From Chromera velia (Eukaryota > Sar > Chromeraceae): DNA of 22,689 nt. The number at the start of each line of letters is the position of its first letter. Position 1 is the stretch's first letter. The position numbers and the translations under genes are program-made. This document shows, one piece after another, positions 1 through 10,116 of the stretch. The stretch lies in contig JAHBMJ010002105.1 in assembly GCA_018398765.1 (NCBI GenBank), positions 1-22,689 on the forward strand. Reading direction: 5' to 3'. The notes beneath the pieces are model-generated. The model worked only from the letters and a program-made list of their open reading frames with translations. It had not been told where the DNA came from and made no database searches.

Positions 1-23
1 CCCCCACCCCCACCCCACACCGA

Positions 24-55
<32 letters not shown>
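1..55. repeat. C-rich / (CA)n microsatellite
   Basis: A C-rich start (CCCCCA-like units) leads into about 13 uninterrupted CA units from about 28 to 54. It lies inside the fourth intron of the UDP-sugar pyrophosphorylase gene on the minus strand, where it reads as (TG)n shortly after the donor at 69. Confidence 0.95.
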
Positions 56-58
<3 letters not shown>

Positions 59-69
59 CCTTTTCTGAC

Positions 70-1773
70 CTGAAAGAAGACCACCCACTTCTTGCCGTCC
101 TTCTCCCACTTTTCAGGGAGACCTGCAGTTGCATGGACCAGAGCATGCTTTCAAACAGACTTGCACAAAAAGTGAACAGGATTACAATTTTCCCCACCCA
201 CCTGTCTCCACCCAGACGCAGATCGTTCTTTTTTGCCTCATCCTGTGATACACCGCAGAAACGTCCTGCTGCAAAGTGCAGTCGGGAGCGACATGCTGTG
301 GGCGTGCCGCACGGCTATTCATTTCTTTTTTCTTTCCTCCCTCTTTTTTCCTTCCTCAAGTTCTTGCCTTCCTCTCTTGTTTCTTCTCTTTCCTCTTTTT
401 CTTCCCTTCCCCTCCTTCCCTTTCTCCCTCATCTCCTGCCTTTCTCCATTCATTTCTCTCTTCCTCCCTCCCTCCTTTCCCTCCTTCCTTCCGTCCTTCG
501 TTCTCCAGCCTTCCCTCTCCCCCGACTCTCCTCCCCTCTTCCGCCCATCAGGAAAAATATCAGGTTGGATCGCTCTGCCACAAAACCAGCCGACCGACTG
601 ACCGTGCTGGCAGAGGAGTGTGTGCACGTCTCCGTGTCCATGAGGCTTGGTCTCGATCCTGAAAGGGTCGTCTGCCTTCACTGCGATCTTCGCGTCATTG
701 TCCAAAAGGGCAGGCACCTTCTCTTGGAGCATGATCACTATCTGGTCTGCATCCATGCCGAAGTTGTTGTTGTCCTGCAGCAACTTCACCGTCGCGTCGT
801 GGGTGTCCCCTGAGACCATAATGGCCAAGGGGAGCTTCACCGGCTTCCCCAGTCTCTTCGAGGCCACCTCTTGAAATGCCAAGATGTACTTGACGTACAG
901 CTCGCAGTAAGTAGTGCCTGTTGCTGTCTCTGATGGAAGACCAATCTTGATGGAAGGGTACCCCAGACGCTCCCCAAGACCACCGGCCACCAGCACGAAG
1001 GCAGTGCAGCCCAGCTCCTCCAGACCTTTTTTCTCAAACGCTGCGTACTCAGGGGATCCTGCGAGGATCGAGAGACGGAGAGGCACAAGCTTTTTTCTTC
1101 CACTCCTCTCATCGAGCCCGACGTATGCGACAAGAGATCGGATGACTGCGCGAATGCCAGTCTGCCGTCCCCAGCATAAGGGTACACTGAAGGACAGAAG
1201 TTCACGCAGAGACGGACGCAGACACACGGAAAGTGGTCAGCCTGTCACATTCTAAGACCGGCCAACGCAGGGCGCTCACTGCTCAGAGAAAATGGATGGT
1301 TTCTTTCCAAACACACCGATGTACAAAATGTACGTATGTGAACAAACCGACACTCCCTCCCCCAGACTACCTGCCAACTGCGTTCCTGACGCTCTCTGTG
1401 TGAAGAGTTGATTGACTGACCGACTTCCGGAGACTCCCCTTCGGGCACCACTGGCGTGTAGCCCTCGAAAGGGTTCACTCCGGCTTTGCTGTCGGCCAGA
1501 AGCTTGCGGGCGTTCCGGATGTACGACAGGAGTCCGCCTGCAGGAAAAGAGGCATGGAGACGGGAAGAGACGGATGACCTGTTTGCTTGTCCATCCCCTT
1601 CCTCGACGAGTGTGCAGCCTCTTACCTGGGTAGACTTTGTCTGCAAGGGTGACATCTGCGAGGAGACGCTTGACATCCTTCGGCTCGGCGTTGTCAGGCA
1701 GCAGATGTGCCTGTCCGTACTCTGCGGACTTGAGCTTGGCGATCCACCCTTGCTCGGCAGCTGAGAACGCCAT
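70..1773 (-). CDS. USP: UDP-sugar pyrophosphorylase, N-terminal part (gene continues beyond the left edge)
   Basis: Makes UDP-sugars from UTP and several sugar-1-phosphates, releasing pyrophosphate; a cytosolic nucleotide-sugar salvage enzyme in plants and protists. Exons on the minus strand: 1773-1626, 1537-1421, 1058-603, 122-70 (774 nt, 258 codons; joins in phase 1, 1, 1 and open at phase 0). The start is the ATG at 1773 in a good AACAATGG context. Exon 3 carries the nucleotide-binding loop [14 protein letters not shown] (residues about 109-122) of the UDPGP superfamily, and the [10 protein letters not shown] stretch (228-237). Splicing to the 53-nt exon 4 gives [18 protein letters not shown], matching the plant USP region before the DTNGLLF motif. 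The spliced joins [12 protein letters not shown] and [10 protein letters not shown] fit the family. USPs are about 600 residues, so roughly 40% is here. UDP-GlcNAc pyrophosphorylase or UGPase is less likely because the loop and the VVFFQ context are USP-like. Three of four donors are GTCAGT or GTCAGA. Confidence 0.9.
316..541. repeat. Polypyrimidine (CTTCC/TTCC) tract in USP intron 3
   Basis: About 225 bases that are almost only C and T on the plus strand, made of drifting CTTCC, CTTTC and CCTCC units. It fills the middle of the intron between exons 3 and 4 of the pyrophosphorylase gene (123-602). Because the gene is on the minus strand its transcript carries a purine (GGAAG) run here. The open frames across it encode only low-complexity Ser/Phe/Leu/Pro or Lys/Glu/Arg/Gly and are not genes. 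Confidence 0.9.
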
Positions 1774-1966
1774 TGTTCTAACAAACAGAGCGAAGAGGAC
1801 GAAAGCCGGGGCCAAAACGATGAAAAGGGGAGGAATGTTGGCAGATAAGAAGGAGAGAAATCCCTCGGGGTTCCTCTCTTGCTTCCCTTCTTCTGGTTTC
1901 AGTCCCTCCGCCGAAGAGACAGGCTGATGGTCTGACGGCTCGATCGCGAATAATCGGGGACAAGCA

Positions 1967-2036
1967 CACGTGATTTGGGGGGCGTTTCTCCCGCAGAAAA
2001 CCAAGTGGGTCTGATGCGAAAAGGGTTAACCACGTG
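1967..2036. promoter_or_regulatory. Two CACGTG (G-box/E-box) palindromes upstream of USP
   Basis: CACGTG occurs at 1967-1972 and again at 2031-2036, 194 and 258 bases upstream of the USP start codon. CACGTG is the core site of bHLH and bZIP factors in plants and other eukaryotes. Two copies 64 bases apart in the likely 5' region are suggestive, but the factor and its use here are inference. Confidence 0.35.
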
Positions 2037-2099
2037 CAGTACCAGCCACGAACAAAACAAAGTGCAGCGAGGAGCTTTCTGACAAAGATCTGAGCCATC

Positions 2100-2215
2100 A
2101 TGCACTCAGCCGTCTCCCGAGCGGCCCCCGAGGGCGGCCCCCGAGCACGGCTCCCGCGAGCGCGCGCGGCCCCCGAGCAGCTCCCGAGCGGCCCTTGAGC
2201 GCGGCTGGTTGAGGG
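2100..2215. promoter_or_regulatory. GC-rich CpG block upstream of USP
   Basis: A sharp GC block built from repeated GCGGCCCCCGAG / GCTCCCGAGCG-like units, directly bordered by AT-rich DNA at about 2225. It starts some 330 bases upstream of the USP start codon. Two comparable blocks lie in divergent intergenic regions at about 9136-9260 and 16718-16795, so it is probably a promoter-associated CpG island. No gene is recognisable on the other side. Confidence 0.45.
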
Positions 2216-2434
2216 CAGTTTGCGCCTAGCTATTTGCGCCGTTCTCATGCACTCAAAAAACCCTCGATCTGCAAAATTCGGGTCAGAGGTTATGACCATC
2301 TAATGCTAAACATGTTCTATCCACTGATTACCACTGATTGCACCACACTCCACGAAGAAGTAGTTTGTTCAATTGGTGTATTTTATCCATAGCAGGGTTC
2401 TTTTTTAATTCGTCCGGTAACAACCCCTTTCTAT

Positions 2435-2459
2435 CGGTAATTACCGGATTACCGGTAAT
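2435..2459. repeat. Adjacent 12-bp palindromes of the TTACCGG type
   Basis: CGGTAATTACCG (2435-2446) is a perfect palindrome, followed one base later by ATTACCGGTAAT (2448-2459), also perfect. Related CCGGTAAC copies occur at about 2413 and 2521. They may be protein-binding sites or eroded ends of a mobile element; nothing else identifies them. Confidence 0.4.
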
Positions 2460-2974
2460 AGACTCCAATTATCCAAGCTTTACAAAAAAAAAAAAATATA
2501 TTTTCCATAGAACTGAGAGGGCCGGTAACGGTTAGTAACGGTTGTAGATATATGTTTCGGTATGTTTTAGTTAGTTTTGTTTGGTCAGGACCAGTTATTG
2601 TTCAATCTGGGTATGCACTGGTGGAATTTATGATCCTGTATGATCCTCACTATATAAAATACAAAATTTTATCTAACTTTAATGGATAATCAATACAGAT
2701 TGACCACTTAAGAAGCGTATATTATAAAGAAGATCCGACGCATATAAACACTTTAAATTTCCTGGATAAACGTTGCTAACGCAGTGACACACGACGCACG
2801 TCAAACGTTCAAAAATATACAAGAATATGATAAGTCAGCATTAAGCAAACTAGAACAAACAAGCTTATAGTCCTTACTAGCTTAGTCTATATTGAGTTGT
2901 GACAGTGTAACAATAACAATAAATTGTTTAACTTTGTTTCACTTTATTTTTTGATTTAAACTGATGTATTACTA

Positions 2975-2992
2975 ATGATGATGATGATGATT
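2975..2992 (-). repeat. (GAT)n run, possible tail of a non-LTR element
   Basis: Read on the minus strand the sequence runs from a unique stretch into GGATTTAACCCTCA followed by (ATC)n. Short trinucleotide tails of this kind end many 5'-truncated non-LTR retrotransposons. A similar (ATC)n run on the plus strand is at about 11484-11501. No protein-coding part is visible, so this is only a suggestion. Confidence 0.2.
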
Positions 2993-3908
2993 GAGGGTTA
3001 AATCCTAGACCCAGCGACGCTAAATCCCAAGCCACTAACAAGGCTTTGATGACCACCCAAAGCTAGGATTCAAATAGATTTGAAATCCATTTTGATTGTC
3101 CTAGAACATGCAATATAGAATCGTATGTTCTGCATCATAGACTGCATATACTAGTGATGAAACTCTTATGAATCATCGAATTACAGTCACGGGGAAGAGA
3201 GATCTCGAATTCCCCTTCTGGTTCAGCTTCCCTACTGTTCATGATTCATACGTCTATCGTCGTTCTCAGAGAGTGTGTCAGCGTATTCTCTTAGTACAAT
3301 CACTTCGATCTGGACATAATTGTATTTCAATCGATACGCTCTGTATTGCTCAGACTGCAAACTGCATGAGGAAATTATGTAATTGAATCAATGCAATTTG
3401 CATGCATGCAGGCAAATTAAATGCATACGCTCACACAGTGTGCGCGCCTGCATACAACCTTCCACTTCCTTACGTATTGTGCCTTCGGTCTCACCAAAAT
3501 GCTTTAGGATTCGTCAACTAGGTCTTATACTGTAACTTGAATGTTGTTTACGCTAGATAATACGTTTAAACTAAAATTTAATGCCAGTTTAAAACTGAAG
3601 TGGCACATTCATATTTTTTATACTGTCAAGGTTTTTGCAGACTTCGAGAGAGTCTGCACAATGTATTACATGGATCAAGTGACTCAAGTCCGGTGGACCG
3701 GTTCTGAATGACGAATGGTCACGAATCTCAATAAAACACATCATCATTAACTAAAAAAGCGGGACTGGAGCAAGATCGTGCAAGCAAGCACACAGGCATG
3801 CATTCAGACGTCTACAGACTACTGCATGTAGTCAAAGGGAGCCTGACGGAGTGCCAACTCAGAAGGGGTCTAGGTACGGATATGGACTCCCGGACAGCAA
3901 ATAAGAAG

Positions 3909-3942
3909 GACGAACTTTTGAACCAGACGAACTTTTGAACCA
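3909..3942. repeat. Perfect 17-bp tandem duplication
   Basis: GACGAACTTTTGAACCA occurs twice back to back. It is in non-coding DNA downstream of the methyltransferase gene and looks like a recent local duplication. Confidence 0.9.
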
Positions 3943-4469
3943 CACCATTCATGACTAGCTAGGCCGGCAGTTTCCGTGTCTACGGAAATCAAATTTCTTT
4001 CAACCTTTGCCTTCATTGAATCGGCCAGACCGCCTGCATTGACACAGCCAGTCAGGGACTTTTGCGGAGGCTTGATGGATGAGAGGGGCGGAATTTCGAC
4101 GAGCCTACCTCGGTACTTTGTCATTCTGCACAGTCAAGCTGCACACGTTTCTTACCGTGGCTCGGCTGACGGATGAATGGCCGGAAGGGAACGGAAGGAA
4201 TCACGAAGCAGTGCGTATACGTGTGCGAAGGAATAGTCAAGCTGAGTACTTTGCGTCAAAGAAACGTGTACGCGCATGCAACAATTCGTGTGGGTTGCTA
4301 CAAGTATCGCTTCCATTTTCCTGTTTTTGCCTGCGATGAAAGAATAAATAAACTGGCGGTGGGGCCACCTCTCTCGTGTCAAAGCGCCTCCGCCCATACC
4401 TCCGTTGCGTGAAGCTTTCATTCACTCTTCCATGTAGTCATTCATTTATTCACTCATCCATTCATCCAT

Positions 4470-7062
4470 TTATTCTGATGGGGTGATTTCCCGTTTGTAC
4501 TTCTTCCGGTGTTCCAATAAAGCGTCGAAGTCGTCCCTGCAAGAGCAAACAGGAAAGAAAAAAATCAACGACGGGGAAGCAAAATATATCCACACACACA
4601 TCGTAGACACGCCCATGCAGAGATGCAAATCATACCCATACGTTTCGGGAAAACCGGTGAGAAACATGCGTTCGTGGTGAAAGCGTTTTCTCGTTTGAAG
4701 TTGACTCCCGACCGGCCAAGTTGATCTCATTCAATTCCTTGCCACGCATTCTTCCGACATGTCACAAAGAGGAAAAGTAAGGCGAAAGGAGGCTGATATA
4801 ATCGGAAGTACTCAAAGAAACCGACAGACCTGCTGAGTGTCTTGAGCCAGTTGAGGACGCCGACTCTTCCCTCGTCTGACTCGTCTATCCAGTCGGTGAC
4901 AACGAGGTCGACTGCCATCATTTGGCGGTCCTCACTCGTCCAGTGCTGCACTCATCCACTCATTCATTCATTCATTCATTCATTCATTCAGTCAGTCAGC
5001 AAACCAGAGAGGTGAGGCAAGCAACAGGCAAGAAATCAAACCAATAACCAAATCACACACGATCGCTTCCACACACAGAGCCTTGAGTCTGTTTGCTTGT
5101 TTGTGTGTCCTTCTGTTTCTTTCTTTCGTCCTGCCTTTTTCCCCTTCTGTCTCCGGTGTTTCTGTTTTTCTGTCGCGTCTTCCTTTCTCCATGTATTCTG
5201 CGCCTCTGCTCGAAGAACTGCCTGTCCGACCGACTGACTGAGTGACTGACTGACTGACCCGCCGACCGACCGACCGACCGACCGACCGACCGACCGACTG
5301 ACTTACTGACCGACCGACCGACCGACCGACCGACTGACTGACTGACTGACTGACTGACTGACTGACCGACTGACTGACTGACTGACTGACTGACTGACCG
5401 ACCGACTGACTGACTGACTGACCGACCGACCGACTAACTGACTGACTAACTGACTGAGTGACCGACCGACTGACTGACTGACTGACTGACCGACTGACTC
5501 ACTGACTGACTGACTGACCGACCGACTGACTGACCGACCGACTGACTGACTGACTGACTGACTAACTGACTGAGTGACCGACCGACCGACCGACCGACTG
5601 ACCGACTGACTAACTGACTGAGTGACCGACCGACCGACCGACTTACTGACTGACTGTCTGACTGACCGGACACTGCGCTCTGATGATATCCCCCACCCCC
5701 GAGAACTGATGAATCGACTCCTTCACCCTCTTGTCACTCTCCTCATTACCCGACAGACGGGGAATGATGTCAGCGATCCAAATGATGCGGTCCTCCGCTG
5801 TGACCTGGAGGGGGGCAGGCAGGGTGAATGAATATTCAGAGAGAAAGAGAGAGAAACAGACAGAAGGCCCTATTTTGTGATTCAAAGCAGACGGACTTCG
5901 AGACTTGAAAGTTTCTTTACTCCGACAATCGACACCGCAACAGTGTTAGCGGAATTCATGGTTGAAATAAGGGCTTCTCACAGCGAAATCAAAGAAAGCG
6001 AATCAAAGAAAGCTCTCACGTCCCACCCATGTCGCGCACACGTCCTTTTACCAAGAACTACGCAGAAAAGGAAAGATACAGCTACATCTACACAAAGCAG
6101 ACTAACGTCAGGGCAGAGAACGCCCAGAGGTTCCCAAAAGTCGGGGCTCCTCTCCAGACCCATGGCTTGCCTGCAGGCAGGAAGGGGAGGGTCAGACAGA
6201 AGGAGACTCAGAGGAAGACAGGGCCGAAAGAACAACTGAAAACAATTCAGAGACGTGAATATTCCTGAAGCTGGAGCAAAAACCCGATCAAGAAAGTGAG
6301 TCCGTGTCAGACGGCTAAACAGGCAGACAAGCAGACAGACAGACTATAGACAGACAGACAGACAGACAGACAGACCTGAGTGCCGCCTTCTGTCCCTCGG
6401 AGCCCTTCCACTCGGGAGACGCGAGGAGCATGGCTGCCAGTTTTGCTCGAAGAGGCTGGGGGAACTGTGTCACCACAACTTGCTGCAGCGCGTCAACAGG
6501 CAGGCAGGGAGGGAAGAGGGTCATCCAGGAGTGGGAGGAGGGAGGTCATCCAGGAGGACGGACAAGTCAGAGAGGGAAGGGAGAAAAGAGGGAGGGAAGG
6601 AGGGAGGCAGAGAGAGATGGGGGAAAAGGGTGTGAGTGAACGCGGACCACAGAGAAAGAGGAAAGAAGGCACACAAGAAACGGACACAAAGGTGGTGTGC
6701 TTCACTTCGACAATGACAATCCAAGTAGGTCACTGACGATGAGACCACCCACCTTCAAGATCTCATAAATCCCCGGCAGCATCTGCAGTCAGGCAGCAGC
6801 CACAAAAGAAGGAAGGCCGTGGGTCGTCTCACTCACTGACGGATCCGATCAATTCCAGGTTCCTCCTTTTTTCTAAAATCGATTCAGTAAAGGGGAGCAG
6901 GCAGAGGGCATGTGGACTCTAGGAGGTTGACAAAAAAGCAGGGATGCCAATCAACGGAGACTGACACTGACAGACAAACAAACAAACAGTCCAGCCGCCT
7001 TGACCGTTTCAGACCGGTGAATGAAGACCTACACCCTCACCCTCACCCACCCAGCACGTACG

Positions 7063-7104
<42 letters not shown>

Positions 7105-8908
7105 GATGGATGACGCCACGAACCTGGACGCTCCGAATAATTTCCTCTTTCTGTGAATCTCCCCCCACACGATTGCAGAGTGCAGTGAGTCTCTTGCACA
7201 CGAGCGTGCGCTCGCTGTCCTCCACTTCTGAGTCCGTGACCAACAGACCCAGCATCGACTTGAACGGATCTCGGGCATCCACTACTGGCACCATCTGCAA
7301 ACGCAGAACGAGAAAACACAACCCACGACCACAACAAAGGATGCTCACATCTACACATAAGAAGCTATGCGCGCATATCGTACGTACGCAGCGGAACCTC
7401 GTGAAAAACTTGCTGTATGTGAATGTGTTGTTGCAGAGATGTGTGTACAGCTCTCTGTTGCCACTTCGAGCTAGAATATGGACGAGAGAAAAGAGGATCG
7501 CTGGAGCACAAAAAGGGATTTGTGTACACCCGTCCCGACGGTCAAGAAGCGCCAATGAGTAATCACACCACCTCCAAAACCTCATGCAGCCCGACTCAGT
7601 CAAAGGTGGAGACGGCAATTTGACTGACCTTTTGTGCCTGCACGATATATAAGTTGTCGCTCTGTTCCTGCTCCTTTCCCTTGTCCATCATTCTGTCCAC
7701 AACATTCTTCCCATCTCCCTGCCCTTCACTGTTAGGAGAGAGGTCGAACCCCCTCATCTCCGTCCAACCCTCTCCCGTTGAGAAATGAAACAGACTTCCA
7801 GTAACCCACAACTTTTGAGCGTCGTTCATGCGCTTGTACCATCCAAGCTGCAGTGAGTGAGTAACACATTGATGTAATGAGTTCCTGAAAGTAGTTCAAT
7901 ACATGACATGCAAATTCAGCCATCCAAGTCTCATGGAGCAAGTCCTCTCCCCAACATGATCCCTGCCTCCCAGTGCGATCGATCAGTCTGTTGTCCATGC
8001 GCTCTGTGAGTGTCTCGCAAACAATTTAAGCCAAAGACCACCCCACAACATTCTTCTGATCCTTTCTGGCCTCTTTTTCTTCCTTTCTGATTCCTTTCTT
8101 CCCCTTTCTCTTGCTCTCGATCACTTTCTCCGACTGTGTTACAGATGCGCTGACCGACCTCCTTCTTGTCTAGCTTCCTGTTGTTCAGCTTGGACGTGAA
8201 CGAGATAATCAACATTCCCCCCGGCTTGAGCACCCTCCAGACTTCCTTCAGCAGCTCTCTTGGGGCCTTCATGTACTGAATGGTGCTGTGCATGGTCACA
8301 ACGTCGAATGCGTTGTTTCGAAATTCGGATAGAGAGGTCTCCTCATTCAAGTTCTTCGTCATGTAGTCAGTCAGGCAAGGGTTGTTTGCCAACTCATCCT
8401 CTCTCACACCAATTCCGATTGTCTGATCCGTCTCTATCTCCTCCGGAATGTACGAATTCTCAGCAGCGCCAATGTCAAGAACAGACATCCCCTCCTTGAC
8501 GTATCGCCTCATGTGGGCTTCGAGACGGCTCTTTGCGCTGTCTCCAAAGAGACGGGTGGGGGGGAGGGAGAGATCTCCATCTACTGATCGAAATACCGGG
8601 GTGTTATAGAACGCGATATCAGAAGAGTTATCAGGACACCGGAAGTCGCTTTCAGGGAAGGGCCACGAAGCGGGAAACTTCCACTGATTCGGCCACACCA
8701 CAAGCCCGGCCTCATCTGCCGTAGCCTCGACTTTGGGGAAAACTCCTTTTGTGTCTTTGAAAGAGTCCGTCAGCTGGGCTAAGTCAATCGCACCTAATCG
8801 GGAGTGCCTCCGTGAAATAGAAGACCGAAAAGAAGAAAGCCGGAAAGCAGCAGCACCGAAGAGCAGGTGCCCCGCAACAAGAGTCGTTCCCAGAAGAGAC
8901 AGGTTCAT
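4470..8908 (-). CDS. Plastid-targeted SAM-dependent methyltransferase with helical C-terminal extension
   Basis: Predicted to transfer a methyl group from SAM to an unknown substrate inside the plastid. Exons (minus): 8908-8159, 7847-7629, 7294-7124, 6782-6753, 6482-6376, 6170-6107, 5804-5667, 4945-4830, about 4725-4636, 4536-4470; about 583 residues with all phases closing. The N-terminus has a hydrophobic signal peptide ending GAAA/F (cleavage near 21/22), then a Ser/Arg-rich stretch (23-37), the bipartite presequence of red complex plastids. The methyltransferase core follows: SVLDIGAAENS (142-152, motif I with GAAE instead of GCGTG), FDVVTMHSTIQYM (201-213), EVWRVLKPGG (222-231). Exon 2 (LWVTGSLFHFS...GFDLSPN...LYIVQAQK) matches the tail of the chloroplast 'VLDLxSSW' methyltransferase type. 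The last 260 residues are mostly charged helices with no domain I recognise. The acceptor of exon 9 is uncertain (4725 or 4704, same frame). A gene split into two transcripts is possible but unlikely given the phases. Confidence 0.8.
4959..5000. repeat. (ATTC)n then GTCA microsatellite
   Basis: About eight ATTC units followed by AGTCAGTCAG. Lies just upstream of the acceptor of the HWTSEDRQ exon in the methyltransferase gene, inside the 721-base intron that also carries the large GACC/GACT array. The acceptor side therefore has a poor pyrimidine tract on the minus strand (GAATGAATG...). Confidence 0.9.
5222..5666. repeat. Large (GACT/GACC)n tetranucleotide array inside an intron
   Basis: About 445 bases of GACT and GACC units with sporadic variants. 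A longer unit, TAACTGACTGAGTGACCGAC, recurs at 5447, 5563 and 5611, so parts of the array were duplicated as blocks. On the coding (minus) strand it reads (GTCA/GTCG)n and begins exactly at the donor after codon CCG (5667), so the donor GTCAGT is itself the first units of the array. The Ser/Gln/Val repeat frame across it is not a protein. Confidence 0.95.
6322..6375. repeat. (GACA)n microsatellite starting at a splice donor
   Basis: Units of GACA run to 6375, interrupted once by CTATA at about 6343-6348. On the minus strand this is (GTCT)n, and the first GTCTGT is the donor of the methyltransferase exon that ends at 6376. The following intron extends to 6171. Confidence 0.9.
7066..7101. repeat. 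(GA)18 microsatellite
   Basis: A pure GA run in the intron between the 171-nt exon and the 30-nt microexon of the methyltransferase gene, some 20 bases after the donor at 7123. On the coding strand it reads (CT)n. Confidence 0.95.
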
Positions 8909-9695
8909 CTTGTCTGTTCCTGTCTCCTCCAGAAAGGATCAATCGAGCCGCGCACGGTGGTGTCACAATTCGCTCAAGCCAGACCCAAGGAATGCACTAA
9001 GAGAACAGTCAACGATTGGAACAACGGCACAAACCTGCCGGACCTCAACTCAGACAAGGACTTTCATCTGGCCACCCACCTTGACCATGCATCCTTGACT
9101 CCAGCTGGTCTGATGCCTGGTCCCTGGGCTGAGTACGTGCCGGGGCCGCGGGTGGCGGGGGGGCTCGCCGGGGCCGCGGGGCGGCGGGCGGGCCCGCGCG
9201 CATATACAAGGCCGGGCCCGGCCCACAAATCGTGCCCGAGGGCCCCGGCGCGATAAAGGCCCCGGCATCTCGTACACAGTTTGCAAACAATGGAGCAAAT
9301 TTATCGGCTCTACTTCATTCGTATTTCATTCGTACATGCGCAACACCAAGCAACAACTTCGCCTCAGAATGACAGAATCTTCAGCAGGTGGACTGACAGC
9401 GGTCAAGTGGACGCTGATTAAAGTCTCACTTGAATAGAAAAAGTTACGAAAACGATCTGGAGTTTGACGGTGTCACTTTTCACGACCACCTCCATGGAAC
9501 CGCGTGCAACTCTCGAAAACGTGTGTATATCGGTCTACGCACATACAAAATAGGACTGGTGGTTTCCGCCCACTGTACCTTCCACTTTTGCCCTTGCATT
9601 CCGTCTGATTTGGTGTGTCCTCCCTTGCTCTTCGACAAAGGGAAAGAGCTGGGTGAGAGAGAACCCTACGCAGCCACAACCTCTCCCTACAAATT
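8909..9695. promoter_or_regulatory. Divergent intergenic region of the plastid methyltransferase and CFAP119
   Basis: 787 bases separate the two start codons, which face away from each other, so this region should hold both promoters. Its centre, about 9136-9260, is a GC island with runs such as CGGGGCCGCGGGG and GGCCGGGCCCGGCCC, interrupted by a CATATACAAGG motif at about 9200 and CGATAAAGG at about 9252. The G-runs could form G-quadruplexes on the plus strand. The rest has gene-like composition with no recognisable frame. Promoter assignment is inferred from layout. Confidence 0.55.
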
Positions 9696-10081
9696 ATGTC
9701 TTCGCCAACAGGGGCGCTTGAGACTCACGCAACCTCTCTGTACAGCAAGATCACATCGAAGACCTCCAAGAAGCATGACCACAACCTCTTCTTGACGTTT
9801 CGGGATGTTTCGAAGACAGACTTGGAGGAGGCGTTCAAGTCACAGTCGAAGGAGGTCGCTAGGGCAGTTTTGGACAGATGCTTCAAAGTGAGTAGACAAG
9901 GGGCGAGAATCTGCATTGTTCACAACATGCATTTATGCGCTTGATGCCCATTGGTTGCTTTGCCATTTTCATGCCGACGGTAATTCATCTTTGTGATCTT
10001 TCACTCACTCATGCAACGCTCAGGGACACACATCACCGTTACATGTATTTTGGCATGTGTGTAATTATTCGTGTGTGTGTG

Positions 10082-10116
<35 letters not shown>

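Larger units (their letters stand above)
2220..4469. other. Intergenic region, largely AT-rich, no gene recognised
   Basis: Lies between the 5' region of USP and the 3' end of the plastid methyltransferase, both on the minus strand. From 2225 to about 3770 it is AT-rich with no frame over 75 codons. It holds palindromes at 2435-2459, a (GAT)n run at 2975-2992, GCATGC motifs at 3399-3410, 3796 and 4274, and a 17-bp tandem duplication at 3909-3942. From 3800 to 4440 composition is nearer to that of the genes, but the short frames there resemble nothing known and are probably 3' flank of the methyltransferase gene. Decayed transposon sequence is possible, but no transposase or reverse transcriptase frame is visible. 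Confidence 0.6.

Noticed and set aside
133-813. 226-codon plus-strand frame
   Set aside because: It crosses the pyrimidine tract and lies opposite USP exon 3; the product is low-complexity Ser/Phe/Leu/Pro and the minus-strand frame is clearly the real protein.
4640-4830. Alternative frame of methyltransferase exon 9 from an acceptor at about 4757
   Set aside because: It has the better pyrimidine tract, but its frame does not join in phase to the final exon frame that has the more gene-like codon use.
5222-5666. CRISPR-like repeat array
   Set aside because: Units are contiguous four-base repeats without unique spacers, in a eukaryotic intron.
5446-5673. Frame encoding Ser-Gln-Ser-Val repeats
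   Set aside because: It is simply a translation of the (GTCA/GTCG)n microsatellite inside an intron.
6912-7562. 216-codon plus-strand frame
   Set aside because: It overlaps a well-supported exon of the minus-strand methyltransferase and includes a GA microsatellite; no similarity to any family I know.
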